A model generated the notes under the pieces. It ran no database searches and was not told the origin of the DNA. It saw only the letters and a list, made by a program, of their open reading frames with translations. From assembly GCF_029360765.1 (NCBI RefSeq), contig NZ_JARKNA010000005.1:248001-312000 (forward strand): a stretch of 64,000 nt of DNA, in the 5' to 3' direction. The first letter of the stretch is position 1; the number at the start of each line of letters is the position of its first letter. Of the stretch, positions 38,105 through 45,686 are shown piece by piece. The DNA is from Terrimonas pollutisoli. Lineage in GTDB: Bacteria; Bacteroidota; Bacteroidia; Chitinophagales; Chitinophagaceae. A program made the translations under genes and the position numbers.

Positions 38105-38507
38105 CTACAAGCCTGTAAGCCGGATCCTGTTTCCCGGCTTGAAAGCCGGAACGGTTATCATTTATCTGTTCCGAAAGTTACCTCCCGGAATCAATCTGCC
38201 TACCCATCAGCATCGGACGAGCCGCCCTCAATCGCTGACCTATGTGGCATTTCAGCATGCAAGGTTTACCCACCAATGATGTTACCACCACCAGTCGTGA
38301 GCTCTTACCTCACATTTTCACCCTTCCACTCCGTCTCCCTCTCCTTTGGAGAGGGATTGGGGTGAGGTTATTTTCTGTGGCACTATCTGTTTCGCCGTGG
38401 TTTGTGTCACCACAAACCACCTTGAACCCGGCTCTTCACCGGTGCATTGCTCTGCGCTGTCCGGACTTTCCTCCTCAATTTACATGAAGCGATAACCCGG
38501 CTTGTAG
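38105..38507 (-). ncRNA. rnpB: RNase P RNA (type A)
   Basis: About 403 bases. On the minus strand it starts CTACAAGCCGGG, whose first nine bases pair with GGCTTGTAG at the 3' end to give P1. Conserved core elements are visible in order: GAGGAAAGTCCGGAC (P4 5' strand), GCACCGGTGAAGAGCCGGGT, GGCGAAACAGATAGTGCCACAGAAAA, GGTAAGAGCTCAC, GGTAAACC, GACGAGCCGCC read on the plus strand, and ACAGGATCCGGCTTACAGGCT with the ATAA-type 3' core just before. It is the catalytic RNA that matures tRNA 5' ends. The variable P12 arm carries a palindrome (see the separate repeat). Confidence 0.96.
38328..38368. repeat. Palindromic insert-like sequence in the P12 arm of rnpB
   Basis: CTCCCTCTCCTTTGGAGAGGG followed by ATTGGGGTGAGG. 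The CCCTCTCC/GGAGAGGG hairpin with the TGGGGTGAGG tail looks like an intergenic palindrome I recall from many bacterial genomes. It falls exactly where P12 lies, between ACAGAAAA and GGTAAGAGC of the RNA. Confidence 0.6.
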
Positions 38508-38579
38508 CAAAAATTTCAAAGACTAACTGCAAAAATAATTATAAGTTAAGAAAATCTGCGTCTATAGATTAAAAGAGAA

Positions 38580-39599
38580 TTAATACTGAAAAAATATCTC
38601 CGTAGCCCCATAGCCAAACTGAGGATGATACTGGTTCACAAAAGATTTAACCTCCCTTCTTAAGCGTAGCAAATCATGAATTTCATCTCTTAATCTCCCT
38701 GTCCCCATTCCATGGACAACGGTTAGTGACGGCTGCATGTGGGACAGAGCCAGCTCATAATATTTTTCAAAGGTCTTTAATTGCAGGCTCAGGATTTCGT
38801 AATTACTCATGTTTTGCCATTCATCCGTCAACTTTTCAGCATGCAGATCAATCACTGTTCGGGGCGACTCCAAATGCTGTCTTGCTTCTTTTGCATTATA
38901 CACTTTAAATCCTTTGGCGGCCAGTTTCCCCAGTTCTATCCTATCTTCTATCAATTTATCAGGATACTTATCAAACAATTTGTAGGAAAACGTGGCGAGG
39001 TTTTTTTCTTTGACCTCTTCAATCTTTGCAAAAAGCTGTTTGGCTTTTAGCTTTACCGACGACTCATAATAATCCGCCTTCTTTTTCTCCGGCTGCACCA
39101 ATGAAAATTCAAAATCGAACGAAGGATTATCATTCATGTCTTCAAAAGGGATATCATGGAGATAAAAATCCTCAAACGAGTTGATCTTATTTTTCAGATC
39201 AAAATCTGTTTCACCAAAAAAGTTCAGCTTATAAATAAAATTATACGGCGTCTCCGTTCGATTGACCAAATGAACTTTCAATTGCTCGACGACAAGATCG
39301 CCGAATTCATCCGTATCCATCACCGGGAGAAAAGTGAGCCAAACACCATCCACGACTTTTTCAACCTGCGTCGGTTTTTCCCGCTTCACATCATCTACAT
39401 ATTTCTTTTGCTTTTTCGGCGGTACAATTTTTTTCTCCGTGAATCGCTTGAAATAAGGAAAGTCAATTTGATCCATATAAACCGGAAATCTCACACCTCT
39501 TATTTCCACCATCGCCATTTCTTCGTTGATAAAATCGACGATCTTACCTTCTTCATTCGAATGCAGTACCAATACAATGTCTCCAACCTGGTATTTCAT
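38580..39599 (-). CDS. DUF2027/Smr-domain protein
   Basis: 339 residues. N-terminal about 1-60 is a small beta domain (YQVGDIVLVLHSNEEGKIVDFINEEMAMVEIRGVRFPVYMDQIDFPYF), followed by a DUF2027 beta-rich middle. The C-terminus (about 250-339) is a Smr domain like that of MutS2, with VIDLHAEKL and LTVVHGMGTGRLRDEIHDLL; the LDLH and HGxGxG motifs suggest nuclease or nucleic-acid nicking activity. There is no MutS ATPase. A -7 promoter box ends only four bases before the ATG. Confidence 0.92.
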   Translation of the reverse strand: MKYQVGDIVLVLHSNEEGKIVDFINEEMAMVEIRGVRFPVYMDQIDFPYFKRFTEKKIVPPKKQKKYVDDVKREKPTQVEKVVDGVWLTFLPVMDTDEFGDLVVEQLKVHLVNRTETPYNFIYKLNFFGETDFDLKNKINSFEDFYLHDIPFEDMNDNPSFDFEFSLVQPEKKKADYYESSVKLKAKQLFAKIEEVKEKNLATFSYKLFDKYPDKLIEDRIELGKLAAKGFKVYNAKEARQHLESPRTVIDLHAEKLTDEWQNMSNYEILSLQLKTFEKYYELALSHMQPSLTVVHGMGTGRLRDEIHDLLRLRREVKSFVNQYHPQFGYGATEIFFQY

Positions 39600-39603
39600 G
39601 CTG

Positions 39604-39611
39604 CAAAGATA
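39604..39611 (-). promoter_or_regulatory. -7 promoter box abutting the Smr-protein start codon
   Basis: TATCTTTG on the minus strand, followed by CAGC and the ATG at 39599. If used, the transcript would be leaderless or nearly so. Confidence 0.5.
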
Positions 39612-39622
39612 GGAAGAGGTGA

Positions 39623-39665
39623 ATCCCGACGATACATGTCGGGATGCCGACCGACAGCGTCGGCA
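39623..39665. repeat. Two adjacent hairpins after the permease gene
   Basis: ATCCCGAC/GTCGGGAT (39623-39645) and TGCCGAC/GTCGGCA (39645-39665) share one base. The CCCGAC..GTCGGG form is a frequent intergenic palindrome in this phylum. Here they lie beyond the permease stop and may end its transcript. Confidence 0.65.
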
Positions 39666-39691
39666 TAGTGAGTGATGAATGTGCCGAACAT

Positions 39692-41449
39692 CTATACAAC
39701 CGCGGTAGTTTGTGGCGCCAGTTTACTATTGCGATAACCGTATAGGAAATAAATGACCAATCCAAGCAACAACCAACCAAGGAACCACGCCCAGTTGCTT
39801 TTGGTCATACCTGTCAACAAATAGAGACAGGTAGTAACGCCCATCAAAGGAATAAGAGAGAATTTTTTTATAAAACTGAGTACGCTTAATACAATACAAA
39901 TTGCCCAAAAAATGATAATGGATATTTTAGGCGTTGCCAGGTCCATAAAAGAAGCATCGCCTGACAGGTAGTCCTTATCAGCCGAAAAATCAAAATCAAA
40001 CGCATTTTTAAAATATCCTTTGCCATACTGTGCAAAAAGGAAAAGAGCCAGGGCGATGATGAGCGGATAAATAAATTGCCCGTTGATATAGGGCATGTTA
40101 AATCTTCCGGGTGTCTTTTCTTTTTGCGGAATTAACAATACGCCCCCGCAAACAAGTACAAAAGCAAACAGGGTCGCAATGCTGGTAAAGTCAAGTACAA
40201 AAGTTTTATCGGTAAATAAAATCGGCACACCAACCACAAGACCTGTTACGATAGTAGCAAAAGATGGGGTTTTGAATTTGTGATGAATTTTTTGAAATAC
40301 CGGTGGCAGCAGACCATCGCGGCTCATGCTCATCCAAATACGCGGCTGCCCCATTTGAAAAACCAATAGCACACTTGTCATCGCAATCACTGCACAAACA
40401 GAGACCAGCAACTGCATCCAGCCGATATTCAGGTTTTGTGATTCAAAGATAAAAGCCAACGGATCTCCTACTCCATCGAAATTTTTATAATGCACGGCCC
40501 CCGTTAACACCAATGAGAGTAAAATATAAACAACGGTACAAATGACAAGCGAATAGATCATCCCCTTAGGCAGGTCACGTTGTGGGTTTTTACTTTCCTC
40601 CGCTAAAACACTTACGGCATCGAAGCCGATATAAGCAAAGAACACACCACTAACCGCCGCCATAACGCCACTGAAACCATTAGGCATGAAAGATTTTATC
40701 CCTTCATCGTTTGCAGGCTGCCAGTTAAACGTTAATCCGTTTGAAAACACCAAAGCACCTCCTACCAGGATCACCAATGCGACAATAGCAAGTTTTAATA
40801 TAACCATGGCATTGCTAAAATTTCGACTTTCCTTTATTCCCCTGTAAACAAGATAAGTGATCAGCAGGTTGATAACGATGGCGGGCAAATCAAAGATGAT
40901 CCGCAATCCGCCGATCATGGGAGCCGAACTCCAGGCATTTAATAACTCCTGGTTGGAGGAACCCTGTGTAACAGCTTTATGTGCTTCTTTATAACTCGTA
41001 GCAAGATAATCCGGAATGTGAAGATTTACTTTATGCAGGAAAGAGGTAAAATAATCACTCCAACTAAAGGCGACATATATATTCCCTATGGAATACTCCA
41101 TGATCAGCGCCCAACCAATGATCCAGGCAAACAATTCACCAAAGCTGGCATAGGAATAAGTGTAAGCGCTTCCGGCGACGGGTATGCGGCTGGCAAACTC
41201 TGAATAACAAAAAGCGGTAAAAGCACATGCAATTCCTGTGATAATAAAAAGTACTACTACTCCGGGACCTCCTTTAAAAACAGCCTCACCCAGGCTGCTA
41301 AAACTTCCGGCGCCAATGATAGCGGCAATCCCAAAAAAAGTAAGATCTCTTACTGTTAATACTCTTTTTAATCCTGTCTCATGCCCCTCTTCGCTACCTT
41401 CAGCTAATATCGATTTGATCGCCTTTTTCCGAAACAAAGAATTTGCCAT
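39692..41449 (-). CDS. APC-superfamily amino-acid permease
   Basis: 585 residues with 12-14 membrane segments. The N-terminus has the family signature LTVRDLTFFGIAAIIGAGSFSSLGEAV, the consensus glycine-rich helix 1, and CYSEFASRIPVAGSAYTYSYASFGELFAWIIGWALIMEYSIGN in helices 3-4, close to cationic amino-acid transporters (CAT type). Middle segments include AVSGVFFAYIGFDAVSVLAEESKNPQRDLPKGM. It imports amino acids with protons or by exchange; specificity is uncertain. It is followed by two hairpins. Confidence 0.94.
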   Translation of the reverse strand: MANSLFRKKAIKSILAEGSEEGHETGLKRVLTVRDLTFFGIAAIIGAGSFSSLGEAVFKGGPGVVVLFIITGIACAFTAFCYSEFASRIPVAGSAYTYSYASFGELFAWIIGWALIMEYSIGNIYVAFSWSDYFTSFLHKVNLHIPDYLATSYKEAHKAVTQGSSNQELLNAWSSAPMIGGLRIIFDLPAIVINLLITYLVYRGIKESRNFSNAMVILKLAIVALVILVGGALVFSNGLTFNWQPANDEGIKSFMPNGFSGVMAAVSGVFFAYIGFDAVSVLAEESKNPQRDLPKGMIYSLVICTVVYILLSLVLTGAVHYKNFDGVGDPLAFIFESQNLNIGWMQLLVSVCAVIAMTSVLLVFQMGQPRIWMSMSRDGLLPPVFQKIHHKFKTPSFATIVTGLVVGVPILFTDKTFVLDFTSIATLFAFVLVCGGVLLIPQKEKTPGRFNMPYINGQFIYPLIIALALFLFAQYGKGYFKNAFDFDFSADKDYLSGDASFMDLATPKISIIIFWAICIVLSVLSFIKKFSLIPLMGVTTCLYLLTGMTKSNWAWFLGWLLLGLVIYFLYGYRNSKLAPQTTAVV

Positions 41450-41500
41450 CGCCGGTTTGGTTTGAAGCCCTCAAAATAGGAAAAAAGTGTCAGGAAAAAT

Positions 41501-41842
41501 TTATTTATCCTCCTTAGTTAAAAGCAGCATGTCCTCTGTTTTTATTTTTTCGATTATTTCATTGAAATGATCCAGGAAAAACTGTAGAAGGTCATTTTTG
41601 GAAGTATTGCCAAGCTTTACCAGTATCAGCTTAAAAGGCTCTTTCTTTACAATAAAGCTATCAAGGAAGTCGCTATCCTTGGTAACCACAATTCGTTGTT
41701 CGGTTATAGATATTGCGTTAATTATTTTATCAGGTGTTTCATTCCCAAATTCCAGATCAAGGGTGTGCAAACAATCAAAACCCCTTGAAATAAAAAAATC
41801 TTTAAGAGAAAGAGGCAATTGGGCATCAATAAGAAACTTCAT
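41501..41842 (-). CDS. DUF5615 PIN-like toxin candidate
   Basis: 113 residues with PIN-like acidic residues: FLIDAQLPLSL near the start and VTKDSDFLDS around residue 55. This is the Mut7-C/DUF5615 group, which is annotated as toxin in pairs with DUF433 proteins and is expected to be an RNase. Its ATG overlaps the upstream DUF433 stop by four bases (ATGA), so translation is coupled. Confidence 0.88.
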   Translation of the reverse strand: MKFLIDAQLPLSLKDFFISRGFDCLHTLDLEFGNETPDKIINAISITEQRIVVTKDSDFLDSFIVKKEPFKLILVKLGNTSKNDLLQFFLDHFNEIIEKIKTEDMLLLTKEDK

Positions 41843-42075
41843 GCTGCTTTAATTTCTGCATATTTATGTTTCATATTTAAAACAGCATATTGCAGGCAGG
41901 CCTGGAAATCTTCTTTTTCCAGATCTGGAAACTCTTTTAGCAACTCTTCAATTGAATCACCCCCTGCCAGATATTCCAGCAATCCCTCCACTGTATAACG
42001 TTTATTACGTATAGTCGGCTTTCCATGCGCTATTTCAGGGTTGATAGTTATTCTGTCTAAAAATGAGGTTGCCAT
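41839..42075 (-). CDS. DUF433 antitoxin candidate
   Basis: 78 residues from the ATG at 42075 (MATSFLDRITINPEIAHGKPTIRNKRYTVEGLLEYL). The motif ITINPEIAHGKPTIRNKRYTVEGLL with GDSIEELLKEFPDLEKEDFQACLQYA is the DUF433 (VapB45-like) winged helix-turn-helix. It is first in a two-gene toxin-antitoxin operon with the DUF5615 gene. The open frame extends 17 codons further up, but that part does not fit the family. Confidence 0.9.
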   Translation of the reverse strand: MATSFLDRITINPEIAHGKPTIRNKRYTVEGLLEYLAGGDSIEELLKEFPDLEKEDFQACLQYAVLNMKHKYAEIKAA

Positions 42076-42140
42076 ACTATTAAATTGGTGTATGAAATTA
42101 CAATTTAATTTCCACTGACTTACCATACTTTCCGATCTCT

Positions 42141-43106
42141 TTAATATTCCCTTTGTACTAGAAACTGCGCCAGATCTTTTACTGGTTGTTTACGGCCTGA
42201 CAATACAGCTATATCCTCCAGGTGATTGAATGCTTCATCTAAAAACTGGTTTTTTAATTGCAGCGCCCAGTCATCAACTTTACAATCATGGAATAACTGT
42301 AACACTTTCGCAACCTTATCTCCAGGATTATTCTTCATCAATGACAGGATCTCTTTTAATTGTAGCGGAGAAGCTGTCTCCATTGCATGAATCAACAGGA
42401 AGGTCTTTTTATTGGCTAAAATATCGCCGCCTACTTGTTTACCGAATTTCTCCGGGTCGCCAAAGGCATCCAAATAATCATCCTGCACCTGGAACGCAAG
42501 GCCAAGCTTACGTCCAAACTCATACAGCAATCGTTGATTTCGTTCACCGGCACCACCCAAAATCGCTCCCATTTTTAAACTGGCCGCCAGCAACACCGAT
42601 GTTTTTAATTCAATCATCCTGAGATACTCTTCCAGGCTAACGGTTTCTTTCGCTTCAAAATCCATATCGAGTTGCTGACCTTCACACACCTGCCTTGCCG
42701 TGGCATTATAAAGACCCAGTATCTGGTGAAGAAAATTGACATGAATTTTATTGAGGTGATCGTAGGCGATAACCTGCATCACATCGCCGGCTAATATCGC
42801 GGTACTTTCGCCATATTTTTTATGCACGGTTTCCATTCCCCGTCGCAGCGGGGCTTTATCCATAATGTCGTCGTGAATAAGCGTAAAATTGTGAAACAGC
42901 TCAATTGCAATAGCTACTTCCCAGGCATCGGGTCTTATTTCATCAAACATTTCATTGCCCATGAGGCAAAGAACCGGTCGAACCCTCTTGCCTCCCATTT
43001 TCAGGAAATAGTTATTCGCTTCATAGAGCGTAGCGGGTTCAGCAGGAAAAAGAGATTGATCGAAATAGCTGGTAAATTGCTGCGATAGCTGTTCGAATGA
43101 ATGCAT
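42141..43106 (-). CDS. Polyprenyl (geranylgeranyl/farnesyl-type) diphosphate synthase
   Basis: 321-residue trans-prenyltransferase. The first Asp-rich motif is DDIMD at 79-83 preceded by HNFTLIH, and the second is QVQDDYLDAFGD near residue 210. GGKRVRPVL (38-46) binds the isopentenyl diphosphate. It elongates allylic diphosphates for quinones, carotenoids or lipid carriers; chain length is not safely readable. The promoter box TATCTTCG lies only four bases before the ATG. Confidence 0.95.
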   Translation of the reverse strand: MHSFEQLSQQFTSYFDQSLFPAEPATLYEANNYFLKMGGKRVRPVLCLMGNEMFDEIRPDAWEVAIAIELFHNFTLIHDDIMDKAPLRRGMETVHKKYGESTAILAGDVMQVIAYDHLNKIHVNFLHQILGLYNATARQVCEGQQLDMDFEAKETVSLEEYLRMIELKTSVLLAASLKMGAILGGAGERNQRLLYEFGRKLGLAFQVQDDYLDAFGDPEKFGKQVGGDILANKKTFLLIHAMETASPLQLKEILSLMKNNPGDKVAKVLQLFHDCKVDDWALQLKNQFLDEAFNHLEDIAVLSGRKQPVKDLAQFLVQREY

Positions 43107-43200
43107 GGGGCGAAGATAATGGAAGATTTTTTTCTATGCTCTGACCAGCAACACCAAATGCCCTGTTTTGTATCTTCACGCCCCTTGAATATAAAACTGC

Positions 43201-44385
43201 ATGAAAAGACCAATACTACTATTAATTTGTTTTAGCGTTTGTATTTTCTCCACCAAAGCACAAGACTCACTGCTGTGGAAGTTTGCAGCCCGGTCGGCCA
43301 TCTATTCGTCACCCGTAATTGATGACGGCATTATTTATTTTGGAAGCAATGATTCCAGTTTTTATGCTTTGGATAAAAATACCGGCGCCCAAAAATGGTC
43401 ATATAAAACAAAAGGGCAACTAAAATCGCAACCCTGTATTTATCAAGGAACCGTTATTTTCAACAGCAGCGACGGGTGGATCTATGCGCTTGATAAAAAT
43501 AATGGCAGCCTGGCCTGGCGGTTCAAAGCCAAGGCTGAAAAAACCTATGACTTATGGGATTATTATCTTTCATCGCCGGTGGTTGTTGAGGAACTGCTTT
43601 ACATCGGTAGCGGCGATAGCTGTGTGTATGCATTGAAAGCGGAAACCGGCAAGCTGGTTTGGAAATATAAAACAATGGACATTGTGCATGCCTCACCTGT
43701 TATTGCCGGTAAGAAAATTCTGATCGGAAGTTTTGACGGCTATTTTTATGCACTGGATCACAGGACCGGCAAACTTATTTGGAAATTCAATACCATCGGG
43801 GATGCTTATTTCCCGAAAGGTGAAATAGCCAACGCCGCTGCTGTATATAAAAACTCGGTTATTTTCGGGAGCCGCGATTATAACATTTATGCATTGGATA
43901 TAAACTCCGGAACCGGCTTATGGAATATGAAAGAACGTGGAAGTTGGATAGTTGCCACCCCATTCGTTCACAACGACGCCATTTATTTTGGAACATCCGA
44001 TTCGCACAGGTTTTATTGCATGGATGCGGGTAGCGGCGATATCAAATGGACGCTGCCTTTAAGTATGAGGGTTTATGGCCAGGCGGCAATGAACAAGAAT
44101 AAAATATTTTTCGGATGTTTTAACGGCAAGCTCTATGGCGCGGACCATCAATCAGGAAAAGTAGAATACCTGTTTCAAACTCCTGAAAGCCGGGCCAGGT
44201 ATAACAGCGTTTATGCTGACAGTGATAAATTCAAAGACGATTTCAACCTGTATGGAAACAATATGGAGCAATCAGAAAAAATGATACTTGGGTTGGGCGC
44301 TATTCTTTCATCGCCGTTAATCGAAAATGACACGATTTATTTTGGCGATGCGAATGGTTATTTTTATTGTATAAAGCTGAAGTAA
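43201..44385 (+). CDS. Exported PQQ-type beta-propeller protein
   Basis: 394 residues: signal peptide 1-20 (ending STKAQ), then about seven to eight repeats with IYFGSNDSSFYALDKNTGAQKW, VIFNSSDGWIYALDKNNGSLAWRF and LYIGSGDSCVYALKAETGKLVWKY. It resembles BamB and the propeller half of the phosphoesterase fusion at 4680-6530. There is no lipobox and no catalytic domain; it probably binds a protein or saccharide in the periplasm. A promoter-like TATCTTCA lies at 43171, divergent from the prenyl synthase promoter. Confidence 0.9.
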   Translation: MKRPILLLICFSVCIFSTKAQDSLLWKFAARSAIYSSPVIDDGIIYFGSNDSSFYALDKNTGAQKWSYKTKGQLKSQPCIYQGTVIFNSSDGWIYALDKNNGSLAWRFKAKAEKTYDLWDYYLSSPVVVEELLYIGSGDSCVYALKAETGKLVWKYKTMDIVHASPVIAGKKILIGSFDGYFYALDHRTGKLIWKFNTIGDAYFPKGEIANAAAVYKNSVIFGSRDYNIYALDINSGTGLWNMKERGSWIVATPFVHNDAIYFGTSDSHRFYCMDAGSGDIKWTLPLSMRVYGQAAMNKNKIFFGCFNGKLYGADHQSGKVEYLFQTPESRARYNSVYADSDKFKDDFNLYGNNMEQSEKMILGLGAILSSPLIENDTIYFGDANGYFYCIKLK

Positions 44386-44581
44386 AATCTTAGTCAGATT
44401 TCTCAAAATATCCAGATTTGCACATAGAAGTGATGTAGACATGTGCCGGGCTTACTTTTCAAACTGACAACAACCAAGGCAACGGACGCTTCGTATAACT
44501 TCAACACACGTCTCGAAAAGCTGGGTACTACCTCTTTATCCATGCTACAAATAATAGGGGACAGCTACAACAATACATATG

Positions 44582-44989
44582 TTAAGGCTCGACTTTGCTT
44601 CTAAGAGTATCCGTCTTAATCAATTCAGGAAAAGTTATGTCGAAATTGACATCTTTTGGCAGAATCTCCCTGCAATTTTTGAAAATATAGTCAGTAAATG
44701 TATCATAAAACTTCCATACGCTATCTGCAGTTTCTTTGGGAAGCTTGGATAACCTGTTTGGGAACATAATATGTCCTTGCTGTAATCTAAAAAAGCGATT
44801 CTTCAAGGACATTTTACTATCACAAATCACCCTCGCGTCTAAAAGATTGTTGCTTTGGATTTGTTCTTTCACACAATTACAATATTCCTTAGCCACGGCT
44901 TCTGGATTAAAATCTTCAGTTGTTCCCTTACAACCAAAAAATAGCAGCAGCAATAGCAACGCCATGCAAGCTTTTGGCTTATATCCCAT
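44582..44989 (-). CDS. Hypothetical lipoprotein with EYCNC motif, first copy
   Basis: 135 residues (an alternative start eight codons later gives a shorter signal). Lipobox LLFFGC. The mature part has AKEYCNCVKEQ, ICDSKMSLKNRFFRL, NRLSKLPKETADSVWKFYDTF and FKNCREI. It is a paralogue of the neighbouring gene at 45097-45483: EYCNC, CDSK, LKNRF, NRLS.LPK and NC are shared in the same order. Four Cys in the mature part are conserved in both. The family is unknown to me. Confidence 0.75.
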   Translation of the reverse strand: MGYKPKACMALLLLLLFFGCKGTTEDFNPEAVAKEYCNCVKEQIQSNNLLDARVICDSKMSLKNRFFRLQQGHIMFPNRLSKLPKETADSVWKFYDTFTDYIFKNCREILPKDVNFDITFPELIKTDTLRSKVEP

Positions 44990-45096
44990 AAGTACAATTG
45001 ATTTGTGAAGTATTGCATTGTCCTAAAAATAGATTTATAAACACGTCTTTTCCAAATGTAACTTAACTATGATTTCTAATACCTATCAATCTTTAA

Positions 45097-45483
45097 TTAG
45101 TTTTTGTTATTGCTCCGATTAGGAAAATTCGGATTTATATTTTCTTCCTCAATAACATCTTTTTCACAATTCTCAGAGATATATTCATAAAATGCATTAC
45201 TGAACTCTAGCACGCTATCCCTAGTAGCTTTTGGAAGCCTAGATAGCCTATTCCCAAAAACGGCGTTTCCACGATCTAACCTGGCAAACCGATTCTTCAA
45301 TATCAATTTGCTGTCACAAATTATTATAGCATCAAAAAAATCGTATTTTTCTCTTTGTTTCCTTAAACAATTACAGTATTCATTTGCTACAATCTTAGCA
45401 TCAAACACCCTATTTTTTTTTTCGCATCCCAAAAGAAAAAATAAGAATATTGAAAATAATACGCACTTTTTAACTCTACTCAT
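45097..45483 (-). CDS. Hypothetical lipoprotein with EYCNC motif, second copy
   Basis: 128 residues from the ATG at 45483 (MSRVKKCVLFSIFLFFLLGCEKK); the open frame further upstream is not needed. Shared blocks with the neighbour: ANEYCNCLRKQ, IICDSKLILKNRFARL, NRLSRLPKATRDSVLEF and ENCEKD. The pair therefore looks like a tandem duplication, 107 bases apart, with about half of the residues changed. Cys pattern CxC..C..C suggests disulfides outside the cytoplasm. Confidence 0.75.
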   Translation of the reverse strand: MSRVKKCVLFSIFLFFLLGCEKKNRVFDAKIVANEYCNCLRKQREKYDFFDAIIICDSKLILKNRFARLDRGNAVFGNRLSRLPKATRDSVLEFSNAFYEYISENCEKDVIEEENINPNFPNRSNNKN

Positions 45484-45686
45484 ATGTGAAATTTGACTGT
45501 GAACTGTTTGTATTTGTATTGTACGTACCCTTAGGAACAAAGGGTTTAACATAAGGTTCCGCAGCCTTGGCTCGTGTCCCCCACGAACCAGCTACTTTAC
45601 CTTAAAACACTTCACATAGACAGGTGAGACCACATCACGGCAACAGAATCTTCAAATAAGTAAGCGATCATGTCCGGGAGTTTGCC

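Noticed and set aside
38009..38487. Overlapping open frames on the plus strand of 118 and 81 codons
   Set aside because: They lie within or across the RNase P RNA gene and have no protein features.
39156..39668. 170-codon plus-strand open frame
   Set aside because: Antisense to the Smr-domain gene and running through its promoter and hairpins.
45553..45686. Possible small gene or tRNA between lipoprotein and rnr
   Set aside because: No cloverleaf, no open frame of useful length and no start signal.
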